64,000 nucleotides of DNA from Burkholderia pyrrocinia (GTDB taxonomy: Bacteria; Pseudomonadota; Gammaproteobacteria; Burkholderiales; Burkholderiaceae), in contig NZ_CP094460.1 of the NCBI RefSeq assembly GCF_022809715.1, positions 2,170,001-2,234,000 on the forward strand, written 5' to 3'. Under the pieces are notes generated by a model that worked only from the letters and a program-made list of their open reading frames with translations, ran no database searches and had not been told where the DNA came from. A program made the translations under genes and the position numbers. This document shows, piece by piece, positions 43,858-53,460 of the stretch; the stretch's first letter is position 1; every line of letters begins with the position of its first letter.

Positions 43858-44857
43858 TGCTGTACCCCACATTGCGGTGAATGAAGTCAGGCTCGTTGAG
43901 CATCTTCAGTCGATTATTCCGTGTTATGACACCAATATGGGTCCTGCCCCCGACTGTTGCCACACCTCTTACGAACTTGGCCCTTCCTGACTGGAGATTA
44001 ACCAAATACGAGACCAAGTCAATCGCATCCTGCATCGGTGAATTCGCGAAGTCGATGTCGAGTCGGAACTCGTCGTCTGGTAACGTGATGGCGGGCCTTG
44101 CTACGAACTCCGTATCAATCTCGTCCGGGAGTCTGTCGAGGCCTGCGGTATCGATGAGCTGCGCAACGATCTGCGCGGTCTTCGCCTTCGATTCCTCATA
44201 AAAGCGGTCGATTGTATCGCTAACCGCTAGCATGATCCTTGATCTCAGCTGGCTGTCTATGCCAAACAGCAGTCTTTCGACGCCGTCTGCCTGTCCGGCC
44301 CAGCTGAGGCCACTCTTTCCGTCCCCATAAATTAGCGTGCAGGTATTGTCCTTCACCTTGATACGGAAGGTGGAGGGAAATGCGGACGTTGCGTCATATC
44401 CGCCGACGAGGAACTCAAGCTCGGGTTGATACCCCAGAGGCAGTGAGTACGCTTCCATGTCGCGCTCATACAGCTGACGCATGTGATGAAGAAAGGCTTC
44501 AGCTACACCCGCTACGGTTTCTGCGGCATCTCCACGACTGAGGAAGTCCTCGGCACGAGAGTGAATGGTGGACCCGGCCAAGGTTGCCAAACCAGATGTG
44601 ACTGCGGCTGCTTCTACCCCGCCGTGAGAGATGGAGAACATCTTCGTTACGCCGCCAAACGCGTTCGTGACAACGGGTTGAAGGCCATCGAGTGGAAATC
44701 TTGCGGTCACCAAGCCGTTTTCGTCGAGGACCGGTGCGCCGTCGGCATCGCGTTCAATGAATTCCCATGGGCTCAAGAGGTAATCGGTCGTGCTACTTAG
44801 ACTATCGCAACCGAAAATGACAGCTTCGCTCGTTGCGAGCGCGATATTGATCGTCAT
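43847..44857 (-). CDS. Proteasome-beta-like Ntn-hydrolase candidate
   Basis: A 336-residue protein starting MTINIALATSEAVIFGCDSL. If the Met is removed, Thr becomes residue 1 and Asp falls at position 17, as in proteasome beta subunits, where Thr1 is the nucleophile and Asp17 assists. The strand pattern (TKMFSISHGGVEAAAVTSGLA) fits the Ntn fold. The length is greater than a simple beta subunit, with a helical C-terminal half. ATG 44857 has AAGGGGAAGCG upstream. It may be a bacterial proteasome-like protease or a relative without protease activity. Confidence 0.55.
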   Translation of the reverse strand: MTINIALATSEAVIFGCDSLSSTTDYLLSPWEFIERDADGAPVLDENGLVTARFPLDGLQPVVTNAFGGVTKMFSISHGGVEAAAVTSGLATLAGSTIHSRAEDFLSRGDAAETVAGVAEAFLHHMRQLYERDMEAYSLPLGYQPELEFLVGGYDATSAFPSTFRIKVKDNTCTLIYGDGKSGLSWAGQADGVERLLFGIDSQLRSRIMLAVSDTIDRFYEESKAKTAQIVAQLIDTAGLDRLPDEIDTEFVARPAITLPDDEFRLDIDFANSPMQDAIDLVSYLVNLQSGRAKFVRGVATVGGRTHIGVITRNNRLKMLNEPDFIHRNVGYSNDY

Positions 44858-45485
44858 TCGCTTCCCCTTCTTTCTTGTTCGATGGAAGGCGTCGTCGCGG
44901 TTGTTGGCGGAGTTACATGCCGTTAGCTCATGGCAGCGCGAGTGTAGCACCGCCCCAGTCCGTGAAATATTTTATCGACGTATTGTCGGCTCCCCCGGTG
45001 GGAACAGGGACGTATCCAGCCGGGTACCGCAGAAACGACAATGCCTGCTAGTTGAGCGGGCACACGGGGAGGTGGGGCGGGAACAAACCGCGGAACAACG
45101 TCCAGACCGGTAAGCCCCGCTCCCTGTTTTCCTTCACCGAACCTGATCGGCTACATCACAAGAGTAGCTGGCGTTTTGCTGGCTCGCAATGCATGCCTGC
45201 GGCCTTACCGAATAAATTTGCGTCGAGACTGATTGGAGTACTTATCGGAAGCAAATAGAAAAATTGACGTAGTCAGTCGAAGCGCGTGCCACGCTGATGA
45301 ATTGGCAAGAGCAGTCCCGCGCGGCTCAAGACAGCACCGCAGTGCGCAGTCGAGTCGCGAAGAATACAGGTTGATCGGTGCGCACGTGATCCACTCACGA
45401 GCGCGCCGAGGCGATCATCGATAAACCCAACGTGACCAGAAGCGCTGCGCATCGTGGCGAGATGCGCGGCAAAGTAGGAGAAGGA
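44858..45485. other. Intergenic region between Ntn-hydrolase and pseudopilin genes
   Basis: About 630 bases without a supported gene. ATTGTCG near 44984-44990 and CGACAAT near 45037-45043 are an inverted seven-base pair about 46 bases apart; the right copy read outwards resembles a TGTCGTTT-type insertion-sequence tip, so a decayed mobile element is possible. Short open frames here show no known features. Confidence 0.4.
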
Positions 45486-46055
45486 TCACTTTACGGTGTA
45501 TGCGTTTGTAGGTATTCGGAGATCAGTGACATTCGGCTTCGCAGTTGACACATCAGAGGGATGCACAACGGCAACGGGCAGCATTTGATAGTAAAAGACC
45601 CATTCCGAATAGCTCTTCTTCCCTGCGAATGCTTCGAATGGCGGGAGAAACCTATCAACCTTGATCGGGCGCCGATCGGATGCACTACTGATTCCCATGA
45701 TCTCACCGTTGGGCGTTGTAACAAGTATCCAGTCGGATTTCCCGGTTAAGGGGTCGATGTAGATCTGCCGCAGATGCCGAACGACGGTCGGAAAACGTGT
45801 GTCTTTCATCAAGGCCTGCAGAGACACGGGATAAGGGGCGCCACCGGGAGGCGTCGCTTCGTAGTAGCTTTTAAGAGCGGCCCGGAACTGGGCGCCTACG
45901 AAAAGCAACTCGTCCTCCGCAATCCGTCTCTGCACGATCGAACCTAGAGCTGCTGTAGCGGCCGAGACAATTCCGACAATCGCGACAAAAATCAACAGTC
46001 CTAGGTATGTGAAACCTGTTGCTCGCGTCCGCGGGCGTTTGCTAGTAGTCGGCAT
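45486..46055 (-). CDS. Pseudopilin-like protein lacking Glu5
   Basis: A 189-residue type IV pilin-like protein. The prepilin cleavage site is ATG|FTYLGLL, followed by a hydrophobic helix (LLIFVAIVGIVSAATAALGS). Position +5 is not Glu, unlike major pilins; in type II secretion the tip pseudopilin GspK also lacks this Glu, so a tip role is possible. The C-terminal domain has no disulphide pattern. The ATG at 46055 is chosen for the GGAGCGAGGT site; a GTG lies at 46067. It is the last gene of the secretion-like cluster and overlaps the previous gene by 14 bases. Confidence 0.75.
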   Translation of the reverse strand: MPTTSKRPRTRATGFTYLGLLIFVAIVGIVSAATAALGSIVQRRIAEDELLFVGAQFRAALKSYYEATPPGGAPYPVSLQALMKDTRFPTVVRHLRQIYIDPLTGKSDWILVTTPNGEIMGISSASDRRPIKVDRFLPPFEAFAGKKSYSEWVFYYQMLPVAVVHPSDVSTAKPNVTDLRIPTNAYTVK

Positions 46056-46524
46056 ACCTCGCTCCACTCTTGTCGCTACCTTGCGCAGTGCTTTTTACGT
46101 CGTAGACCTTTCCCTGGTCTGGGTCATCAGGCGGCAAAATCTTCCACTCGGCAGTCGGACCGGCAATGGGATCGATGGGCACCGCGCGTAGATATTTCTT
46201 GTCCACCAGTTGCGTAAGGCTGTCAGGGTAATGGCCCGTGTCTCCGTAGTATTTATCGATGGTCTCGCGCATGACCCGCAGGTCTTCTCTCAAAACGGCT
46301 TCCTTGGCCGTTTCGACACTCTGGAAGTACTTCGGTATCGCGAGCGTGAGGAGCATGGCCACGATTGCCATGACGACCAACAGTTCGATAAGCGTGAATC
46401 CATTCGTTCTGCAGAGGACGCACGATCTCGACGCCCCTGAAGAGAGATCGGGGTCACTACCACCGGCGATACGGGATACCGTTAAGGCCAACGACCGGAG
46501 ATTTTGAAAAGACGTCGTAGACAT
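46042..46524 (-). CDS. Pseudopilin with long leader, overlapping the upstream pilin gene
   Basis: A 160-residue pseudopilin. The mature part starts [17 protein letters not shown] after Gly42, with Glu5, and the globular part resembles GspG-type proteins ([26 protein letters not shown]). The ATG at 46524 has a very strong AGGAGGGGG ribosome site. This gives a 42-residue leader, far longer than usual, and makes the gene overlap the upstream pilin gene by 68 bases in another frame. The alternative is a shorter, non-ATG start inside the leader, but none with a ribosome site is seen. Confidence 0.8.
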   Translation of the reverse strand: MSTTSFQNLRSLALTVSRIAGGSDPDLSSGASRSCVLCRTNGFTLIELLVVMAIVAMLLTLAIPKYFQSVETAKEAVLREDLRVMRETIDKYYGDTGHYPDSLTQLVDKKYLRAVPIDPIAGPTAEWKILPPDDPDQGKVYDVKSTAQGSDKSGARYADY

Positions 46525-46933
46525 CGTCCCCCTCCTGCGGGTCCGTTGCATCGCTCGCGTAGCTGCGTTTTCCCCATGTATCAGCGTCACCGACGGCTTC
46601 GTCGGCACAAAAGGGATCACGCGGGATACGTCGCAAGAAATAGATCTTTGATTTCCGAGGGTCCCGGACATCCTCGACGCCGTCGACTAGCACATCGAGA
46701 TTTCTCGGATAGCCAGTACTGTCGGCGGCCTTTTCAATGCGTCCGTGGTCCGCTGCATCCTTGTAGGCATCAATCCCCGTGCGAATTTCGCGTAGGTCCC
46801 GCCGCAGCTCGAATTCTTTCACACGTTGGACCGACACCTGCGCTGTCGGCAACGCAATGCTAGCCAACACGGCGAGTATGGCCAACGTGATGAGGAGTTC
46901 GATGAGCGTGAATCCGGCCAGATTGCGTCTCAT
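46457..46933 (-). CDS. GspG-like pseudopilin
   Basis: A 158-residue pseudopilin with a very short leader ([20 protein letters not shown]) and Glu5. The globular region ([38 protein letters not shown]) and the ending [10 protein letters not shown] are typical of GspG/MSHA-like pseudopilins in betaproteobacteria. The ribosome site is AAAGGTG. It starts 10 bases after the secretin stop. Its end overlaps the next pseudopilin gene by 68 bases. Confidence 0.85.
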   Translation of the reverse strand: MRRNLAGFTLIELLITLAILAVLASIALPTAQVSVQRVKEFELRRDLREIRTGIDAYKDAADHGRIEKAADSTGYPRNLDVLVDGVEDVRDPRKSKIYFLRRIPRDPFCADEAVGDADTWGKRSYASDATDPQEGDDVYDVFSKSPVVGLNGIPYRRW

Positions 46934-46943
46934 AAGACACCTT

Positions 46944-49298
46944 TCAAGGCGATACGACTATTGCCTGCGGGGCCGGCAACGCAAGAGGGATAGTCGCCCC
47001 GTTTTGCCCAACGGGAACCATGGACACAACGGAAAGTGAGGTTGGATTGGCCGAGCTGATCGGTTTGAACGTTGCTGTCAATACGGCACCTTGCCCCGTC
47101 GCTCCGGCGACGCTTGATTGCCCATCACCGGTGTAAGTGTCGGTTACGTAGATTTGCCCGGCTGCCGGGTCGGCTCTAACTTGGAAGCTCGTGGGCGTAC
47201 CCCCTTGTTTCAGGAATTCGCCTTCAACGATGTTGCCCACTTCCAGTTTTTTCGGATCGTAGCCAATCGCTACGGGAATGCCGGTCACGGGCTGCCCTGA
47301 ATTCATGACAAGTTGCACGGTGAACGGTTGGCCAACTTTGGCTTGCGAAGGTGCAAGCCAGATCGCCTGTGCGGACCCATTCGCCGGGTCGGACACGGGA
47401 TTCGCCGATCCATTCACAGGTGCGACCGGCGCACTTGGTGGCGAGGAGGTTGCGCTGCCTGTAGTTGCTGGTGCTTGTCCTTCAGGCGCCGGCTTTGCAG
47501 ACGGGAGGCTAACGGATGCCGCGCTGGACTGCGAGTTAGCGTCCACATTGGCATCGCTTCTTACCATGCTGCGTGAGTTGGACTCAGTGCCGGAGTCGAA
47601 TGCCAACAGCCGTGCATCGGGGCTCGGGAGGGTGCGAATGAGATGAGGCGTGATCGAGAGAACGATCTCGGTTTTCTTGCCATCATTCTGGTGGCTCGAA
47701 AAGAGCCTGCCCAGTATCGGAAGCTGGCCCAGTCCGGGTACCTTGTTCGCCGTGTGGGTATCGTTGTCATTGATGAGGCCAGCAAGTACTTGGTTTTCGC
47801 CATCCTTCAGTCGTAGTACGGTGGCCGCGGATCGGGTCCCGATCTGATAAGCGATGGTGCCTTGCGACGTGGTCAATTGGTTCGCGATGTTGCTCACTTC
47901 CAGATTGATCTTTATCTCAACCTCGCCGTCAGCGGCTATGACTGGCGTGACCTCGAGTTTCAACCCGACATCGAGATACTGAACGTTCGAAGACACGAAG
48001 CCAGTTGCGGTCGACGTAGACGTGATGTTCGGGACCTTGTCGCCAATCAGGATTTTGGCGGTCTCGCGGCTACGCACGCGGATGCGAGGATTCGCGAGCA
48101 GGTTTGTATCCGTCGTTGTGAGACTCGCGTTGACCGTAAGTGGCGGCACGGTCGCACCCACGGCCGCCGTCGTCAGGCGACCCAGATCGGCCAGTGTCAG
48201 CGTATTGTTTGAGCCGCTCGGTAACGGCGTCAACGTAAGCTGATCGGGATACTTGATGCCGAGGCTTGAAAGGCGGTTGCGATCAACTTCCAGAATTTCC
48301 ACTTCTAGCATCACCTCTGGGTCTGGCAGGTCCAGAATTTGAACGAGTTTTTCCGCGATTGATACGTTTTCCGGTGAGTCGCGCATGATGACGCTGCTTT
48401 CCTTCTTGTCAACGATGAGGTCGCGGGTCTTGGCTATCGTCTTTAGGGTGTTGGCGACCTGTTCCGGGTCTGCGTGCGCCAGGAAAAAAGTTCGCACCGT
48501 CAATGGTTTGTAGTCTTTCAGTTTCGCCGGTGTGTTGGGATAGATGAGGATCGTGTTCTCGTCTAGGGTGCGTTGCTCCAACTGGTTGGTCATCAACACG
48601 ACATCGATCGCAGCCTTGACCGTCGTGTGATTCAGAAAGACTGAGGTTTTTTGGTCAGTGCGTACGTCCTTGTCGAACACAAAGTTGACGCTTGACGTGC
48701 GCGACATCACCTCGAAAACCTGTGAAAGGGTCGCGTCTTTGAAGTTGATCGTGAACATCCGCTTCAGTGCCTCTGTCATTGTCGCGTTAAGAGGTGGTCG
48801 CTCAACGGGATCATCAAGAGACTTAAATAGCGTCCGAGCAGGCGTGTTGGCGGGGTCCTCCGCGAGAATCCTCTTCAGCAACGGAATCGCTCCGTCGACG
48901 TCCTTTTTAGCGACCATCGCTCGGGCCTGATCTAACCACTTTGTGTGGAGTGCGTCAGTATCCAGTTGCACTAAACCGTACTTCGCCCGATCATTGTCTG
49001 GATCAAGCTTCAAAACGTTCTGATAGTTATCGCGCGCTGCAGGCACATTGCCTTTGCGTACGGCGTCTCTGGCCGCCTCCAGCGAGGTCGCGACGGCCTG
49101 ATCGCGCAGTTTTAGATATTCGGCGCGCAGCACCGCGTTTGTAGGGTCATTCTTGAGTGCTATTCGCAACGTCGCGAGGCTCTCGTCCACCTTTCCAGCA
49201 TCGAAGGACTCATGCGCCGCACGCAGCGCTCGCTCAGTGCCACACGCAGACAGCATCGCTATTAGGATGGCTCCAAGCAGAATGGATTTGGTTGACAT
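46944..49298 (-). CDS. gspD: Secretin with N-terminal TPR and C-terminal cohesin-like domain
   Basis: A 784-residue outer-membrane secretin. It begins with a lipoprotein signal (LSAC, Cys19). A TPR-like region (20-150) precedes STN and secretin N domains ([20 protein letters not shown]). The secretin core follows ([31 protein letters not shown] and the gate/insertion region ending in LSITPHLIR). A Pro/Ala/Ser-rich linker leads to a cohesin-like C-terminal domain ([29 protein letters not shown]). That architecture differs from classical GspD and is found in MSHA-like or GspD-variant systems. It should form the export channel. Confidence 0.88.
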   Translation of the reverse strand: MSTKSILLGAILIAMLSACGTERALRAAHESFDAGKVDESLATLRIALKNDPTNAVLRAEYLKLRDQAVATSLEAARDAVRKGNVPAARDNYQNVLKLDPDNDRAKYGLVQLDTDALHTKWLDQARAMVAKKDVDGAIPLLKRILAEDPANTPARTLFKSLDDPVERPPLNATMTEALKRMFTINFKDATLSQVFEVMSRTSSVNFVFDKDVRTDQKTSVFLNHTTVKAAIDVVLMTNQLEQRTLDENTILIYPNTPAKLKDYKPLTVRTFFLAHADPEQVANTLKTIAKTRDLIVDKKESSVIMRDSPENVSIAEKLVQILDLPDPEVMLEVEILEVDRNRLSSLGIKYPDQLTLTPLPSGSNNTLTLADLGRLTTAAVGATVPPLTVNASLTTTDTNLLANPRIRVRSRETAKILIGDKVPNITSTSTATGFVSSNVQYLDVGLKLEVTPVIAADGEVEIKINLEVSNIANQLTTSQGTIAYQIGTRSAATVLRLKDGENQVLAGLINDNDTHTANKVPGLGQLPILGRLFSSHQNDGKKTEIVLSITPHLIRTLPSPDARLLAFDSGTESNSRSMVRSDANVDANSQSSAASVSLPSAKPAPEGQAPATTGSATSSPPSAPVAPVNGSANPVSDPANGSAQAIWLAPSQAKVGQPFTVQLVMNSGQPVTGIPVAIGYDPKKLEVGNIVEGEFLKQGGTPTSFQVRADPAAGQIYVTDTYTGDGQSSVAGATGQGAVLTATFKPISSANPTSLSVVSMVPVGQNGATIPLALPAPQAIVVSP

Positions 49299-49313
49299 GG
49301 CCGACGCGACTCG

Positions 49314-49838
49314 CTATTGGATATTCAGCTGTTGGGCCTCATTCAGAGGTAGATAGCGAATGGTCGCAATCGGTGGAGTGATATTCTCGACTCGATAGGT
49401 ATCGCGTATTACGTCATTGGCCTTGACGATCAGTATCTCGTCGCCCTTGGCAAGAAAGACCCGCCACTGTTCGCCTTCCAGCTCTTTGCCGAGATAGGTA
49501 AATGGAAGCGGCGGTGCGGTAGGCTTCTCTTCGACTGACGATGCGGGTGCCGGTGGAGTCCAGGACGTCACAGCAAAAGGTGCGGCGTCTTGTTTGTGAA
49601 TGAGCGGGGAGGCGCGGCCACGCAGCAGCAAAACGCCACTTGAACGAGCATCGGGATCGACACGGTTTGATACGCTCGCCGACGTCGCCTGAATCGACCC
49701 TGGAGAGGGTTCGGATGCCGGGACGAGCGCTCGGCGCGTCGCACCTACCGCCTCTCCCGGATTCGATCGATCTCCGAACACCGCGATGAGAGCTGAAGCG
49801 ACTAGGCCGCCGGCCATTAGAATGCGGCGCATTTTCAT
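49314..49838 (-). CDS. PilP/GspC-like assembly protein
   Basis: A 174-residue protein with an N-terminal membrane segment (ILMAGGLVASALIAVFG), a proline/alanine-rich linker and a small beta-rich C-terminal domain (LPFTYLGKELEGEQWRVFLAKGDEILIVKANDVI). This is the plan of GspC HR domains and PilP, which connect the inner-membrane platform to the secretin. It overlaps the upstream gene by four bases (ATGA) and precedes the secretin gene by 15 bases. Confidence 0.65.
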   Translation of the reverse strand: MKMRRILMAGGLVASALIAVFGDRSNPGEAVGATRRALVPASEPSPGSIQATSASVSNRVDPDARSSGVLLLRGRASPLIHKQDAAPFAVTSWTPPAPASSVEEKPTAPPLPFTYLGKELEGEQWRVFLAKGDEILIVKANDVIRDTYRVENITPPIATIRYLPLNEAQQLNIQ

Positions 49839-50452
49839 TTCGTCGCCCCCGAGACCAATTGAGCTCCCGCTGGTGGCGATGGTTGGGGCGGTGCCGGCCG
49901 CAACATACGCAAGCCAGTAAAGATTGTCAGCCGAAGCGTCGCTTCGATCTGTCCGTTGCTGACCTTGTCGCGATGGAATTTGATAGCGTCCAGTGACGCT
50001 GATGGAAACTCAGCCAGTACCTGTTCGCAAAACATCTGGATGGCTGCATAGGCTGCCCGAATGGGCAGGTCGACTTGATAGGTCTCGTACTGTCCAGCCT
50101 TGTCAGTGGTCAGGCGGTAGTCGGCTTTCTCGAGCTTCACACCGGAGAGGCTGGCAATCTCGAAGAGCCTTCCAATCGATCGCTCGAGCTGATCCTCGGG
50201 GATCAGCACGGAGTAAAAGTGTTTGAGCCGGCTTTCCGCCTCGTCAAACCTCGCTACCGGACGCGTGCTAGACCGTTGGAGGGTCCGCTCTTGCTGACGC
50301 AACTGCCAATTCTGCGAATTCAGTTCGCGATCCATCAGTGGTGCAACGACGCTGCTCAGCAGAAGACCTAACGTAAATGTTCCGGCCGCAATCCATTCCG
50401 CTATAGAAAACGTTGCGAGCCACAGAGTGAAGTTGAGGACGGTGCGCTTCAT
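49835..50452 (-). CDS. PilO/GspM-like inner-membrane assembly protein
   Basis: A 205-residue protein with one N-terminal membrane helix (WIAAGTFTLGLLLSSVVAPL), a coiled-coil (LNSQNWQLRQQERTLQRS) and a ferredoxin-like periplasmic domain (RLFEIASLSGVKLEKADYRL, TYQVDLPIRAAYAAIQMFCE). It resembles PilO/GspM, which form the platform with PilM/N or GspL. It overlaps both neighbours by four bases, so it is tightly co-translated. Confidence 0.72.
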   Translation of the reverse strand: MKRTVLNFTLWLATFSIAEWIAAGTFTLGLLLSSVVAPLMDRELNSQNWQLRQQERTLQRSSTRPVARFDEAESRLKHFYSVLIPEDQLERSIGRLFEIASLSGVKLEKADYRLTTDKAGQYETYQVDLPIRAAYAAIQMFCEQVLAEFPSASLDAIKFHRDKVSNGQIEATLRLTIFTGLRMLRPAPPQPSPPAGAQLVSGATK

Positions 50453-50991
50453 CGCTCGGATCCCCGCCAGGTCGCATCAAATCTGAAGCGTATTGGCAAG
50501 TTGGAATCGGATGTGTTGATCTCGTGATGGGTGAGGGTTACGCTCGTAAAGAACCTGTTCCGCCTGAGATCCTCGAGGTACTGAACCATTCCCTCCGGCC
50601 CTGCGGCCTCACCCGTGCCTTTCATGGTGAAGGTCGTTGCTTCGGGCTCGATTGCCAACAGCGTTACATGCGGTGTAGCTACACTCTGTAGCGCTTCGAA
50701 GAAATCACCCCACGGTACATTTAGCCGCCCAATTCCTTGATTGACCGCGCGCACCTGAGCGTCGGGAGGCGGCGGAGATGGGCGATTCGCGGTTTCGCGC
50801 ATCGCAAGGACCGACTCGAGATGGTTTTCTCGAGCACGGACTTTCGCGGTCGTGCTAAGCGCTTCATCGATTCGAACGCCAGCCCAAAGACATAGCCCTA
50901 GACCGATAAGCGCGAGCGCGAGGGCCGGCGAACGGAGCCGCCGCTGTGGCTGTCCGACTGATGCCGCGTAATCAATGTTTAGGCGCATCAT
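50449..50991 (-). CDS. PilN-like inner-membrane assembly protein
   Basis: A 180-residue protein starting MMRLNIDYA, matching the short conserved cytoplasmic PilN peptide that binds PilM. A membrane helix (SPALALALIGLGLCLWAGV) and a coiled-coil stretch follow, then a periplasmic ferredoxin-like domain (VPWGDFFEALQSVATPHVTL, EGMVQYLEDLRRNRFFTSV). It overlaps its neighbours by four bases on each side. Confidence 0.72.
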   Translation of the reverse strand: MMRLNIDYAASVGQPQRRLRSPALALALIGLGLCLWAGVRIDEALSTTAKVRARENHLESVLAMRETANRPSPPPPDAQVRAVNQGIGRLNVPWGDFFEALQSVATPHVTLLAIEPEATTFTMKGTGEAAGPEGMVQYLEDLRRNRFFTSVTLTHHEINTSDSNLPIRFRFDATWRGSER

Positions 50992-51794
50992 TTCGAATCC
51001 CTTCCCGAATCCGCGTCACGAGACTCATTGGAACCGGCCTGTACTGTGACGCCCTGTACCCGTTTGAAATGGAACCCGCCGATATCGATTCCGTGCCAGG
51101 CCTCAGGGACGTCGCCGCTCAATATGACAGTTTGGGGTGAACTACCGTGATGGTGTAACGCCAGGCATCGAAGCGTGGACACGACCGTATTCAATTGAGT
51201 CTCTTCACCAATTTGTTGCTGTACCTTACGGATGAATCCGATCTGTCGGTTCTGAATCAGCGCTGCGGTAAAGGTTGAATCGCCGGACACCGCGAACCAC
51301 GTTTCGCCCTGATGGAAGGACCGATAGTGCTTGTTCCATTCAGCTACGAAATGGGGCACACAGCGTTTGACGCTGAGACAGCGCGACGACATGCCCGTGC
51401 GAATCGCGTTGACGAGTGGCAACGGAATTGCACTCGCCATAAAGGGCTTGGTCGCGTGCCAATCAGCTTGCAGGCTCCAGTTGTCTGGCGAGTCGCCAAA
51501 CAGCTCTTCGAATCGCAACAACATGCACAGTCTGAGATCCCTCCTTGTGGACACGTTCTTGGGAGGTGTGACGATCCAGAATCGGGTATATGCATCGCTC
51601 ACCACGATGTCCACTGCAAACTTCGTCTTCTGCTCATCGGCAAAGCACGACGCCACCGCGTCCTCAACGGATGCCAAAATTGGCACGGACACCTGCACGA
51701 CCGGAACGACCGCGTTCGGTGTGGGGCGTCGAAAAAAGGAAACGTGATCCTGGGCGATCACGAGTTGGACGGATTCACGTGACCATTGCCACAC
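50988..51794 (-). CDS. PilM/GspL-like cytoplasmic assembly protein
   Basis: A 268-residue protein starting at GTG 51794 (VWQWSRESVQLVIAQDHVSFF), chosen because GAGGAGG lies six to seven bases upstream; the frame stays open beyond. It resembles the actin-like cytoplasmic domain of GspL or PilM, with a strand-rich N-terminus and no membrane segment. Sequence conservation is weak and the call relies mainly on its place between the ATPase and PilN-like genes. It overlaps the ATPase gene by 20 bases. Confidence 0.6.
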   Translation of the reverse strand: MWQWSRESVQLVIAQDHVSFFRRPTPNAVVPVVQVSVPILASVEDAVASCFADEQKTKFAVDIVVSDAYTRFWIVTPPKNVSTRRDLRLCMLLRFEELFGDSPDNWSLQADWHATKPFMASAIPLPLVNAIRTGMSSRCLSVKRCVPHFVAEWNKHYRSFHQGETWFAVSGDSTFTAALIQNRQIGFIRKVQQQIGEETQLNTVVSTLRCLALHHHGSSPQTVILSGDVPEAWHGIDIGGFHFKRVQGVTVQAGSNESRDADSGRDSK

Positions 51795-53460
51795 GCCGAA
51801 CCTCCTCGAGTGTGGTAAGCCCCTGTGTGGCCCAATCCAAACTCGTCTGGTGTAACGGTCGAGTCCCAAGCCTGTACGCTGCCTCCTTGATTTGCCGGAT
51901 AGGCGCTTTTTCGACGATCATCTCGCGAATCTCGTCGTTGAGAGTCAGGATCTCAGCGACTGCCTTTCGACCACGATATCCTGTGCCCCGACAGTCCCCA
52001 CAACCTACGCCCTTTACGAACGTGAATCGATCTGCGTCTTCTGCGTGCAGACCCGCGCTGAGCAATTGCTCTGGGGTAGGACGGACGGATTCGAGACACC
52101 GAGTGCAAGTCAAGCGCACCAGGCGTTGCGCACAAATGCCATTCAGGGACGATACGAAGGCGTAGGGGTCGATTCGCATGTGGGTGAATCGACCGAAGAC
52201 GTCGAATACGTTGTTCGCGTGTACGGTGGTTAGGACAAGGTGCCCAGTGAGGGCAGCCTGAACCGCAATTTCAGCCGTTTCGGGATCCCGAATCTCGCCG
52301 ACCATGATCTTGTCGGGATCGTGCCGCAAAATCGAGCGGAGACCGCGGGCGAAAGACAGCCCCTTTTTGTCGTTCACGGGAATCTGCAGGACGCCGGGCA
52401 GTTGGTATTCCACCGGATCCTCAATGGTGATGATCTTGTCGTGGCCGGAGTGCGTCTCGGCAATGACCGCATACAAGGTCGTCGTCTTTCCCGAGCCAGT
52501 CGGGCCCGTGACCAACAACATGCCATGGGGAGCATCGGCCAGTTGACGCAGCGTCTGGAGCGTTGACTCGTCAAATCCAAGCGCATGTAGGCTCAGGCTA
52601 CCGTGAGCTTCGATCATTGCCTGCTTGTCGAGAATTCGGATCACGGCGTCTTCACCGTGGACACTTGGCATGATAGAAACGCGCAAATCGATATCGCGCC
52701 CCTGCGCACTTACACGGAAACTGCCATCCTGAGGAACTCGTCGCTCGCCGATATCCAGATCGGCGAGCACCTTGAGGCGGGAGATGACCTGTTCTGCTAA
52801 ATCCACACCGCTAAAAGTTGCCGCTACCACGAGCACACCATCGATGCGGTACCTGACGCCGAGGCCGCTCGGGTGGCACTCGAAATGTACGTCAGACGCG
52901 CCGGCCTTCAGTCCGTCGTACAGTGTGGAGTTGACGAGCTTAACTGCGGGGCTTGAGCCGTCTGCCGCTGCCGCATACGATAGCTCCGGCGTATTCCGCT
53001 TGTCGCCGGCGTCGCTTCCCGCGACAGCCAGGATGCCGTCCACCGCACGGGTGCGTTCCTCCTGTTTGGCGAGGTAAGCCCGGATGTCTTCCGCGACAGC
53101 CAGCCGAAACTGCAATGGCGCACCGGCATGAGCATCAAGCCAGATCTGCAGATCCGCATCAAATGGATCCGCGACCACGCCCCAGAGATCACCAACCTCG
53201 CTCCGTAACAGGACAGCTCCTCGCTGCAGAGCCTTGACGAGCGGTAGTAGATCGAATGCAGGTGTGACTGCACTCATATCGGCCGTTTCCACTACGGGCC
53301 AATTGAGGTGGCTTCCTAGCAATGCGACAATTTCCCGACCACTTGTTCCCGTCGTCGTCTGCAGCGCGTCTATCATGCTCCCGGATGACCGGCGGACAAG
53401 ATCACGCGCCCTGTCAATCAGCTCGGCGTCCAACGACAAGACTGGTGAGGTGGTGTTCAT
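51775..53460 (-). CDS. gspE: GspE/PilB-family secretion ATPase
   Basis: A 561-residue hexameric secretion ATPase. Walker A is GPTGSGKTTT (319-328); the Asp box (ITIEDPVEYQLPG), Walker B region (ILRHDPDKIMVGEIRDPETA) and His box (TGHLVLTTVHANN) are intact. A tetracysteine zinc site follows (CTRC and CGDC), typical of GspE. The N-terminal part carries a GspE-N-like domain. It powers pseudopilus extension from the cytoplasmic face. Overlaps gspF by four bases. Confidence 0.95.
   Translation of the reverse strand: MNTTSPVLSLDAELIDRARDLVRRSSGSMIDALQTTTGTSGREIVALLGSHLNWPVVETADMSAVTPAFDLLPLVKALQRGAVLLRSEVGDLWGVVADPFDADLQIWLDAHAGAPLQFRLAVAEDIRAYLAKQEERTRAVDGILAVAGSDAGDKRNTPELSYAAAADGSSPAVKLVNSTLYDGLKAGASDVHFECHPSGLGVRYRIDGVLVVAATFSGVDLAEQVISRLKVLADLDIGERRVPQDGSFRVSAQGRDIDLRVSIMPSVHGEDAVIRILDKQAMIEAHGSLSLHALGFDESTLQTLRQLADAPHGMLLVTGPTGSGKTTTLYAVIAETHSGHDKIITIEDPVEYQLPGVLQIPVNDKKGLSFARGLRSILRHDPDKIMVGEIRDPETAEIAVQAALTGHLVLTTVHANNVFDVFGRFTHMRIDPYAFVSSLNGICAQRLVRLTCTRCLESVRPTPEQLLSAGLHAEDADRFTFVKGVGCGDCRGTGYRGRKAVAEILTLNDEIREMIVEKAPIRQIKEAAYRLGTRPLHQTSLDWATQGLTTLEEVRRVAMVT

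Noticed and set aside
44984..45043. Inverted ATTGTCG/CGACAAT pair as ends of an insertion sequence or the right end of the Tn7-like element
   Set aside because: Arms are only seven bases, the enclosed 50 bases hold no gene, and the sequence does not match the proposed left end.
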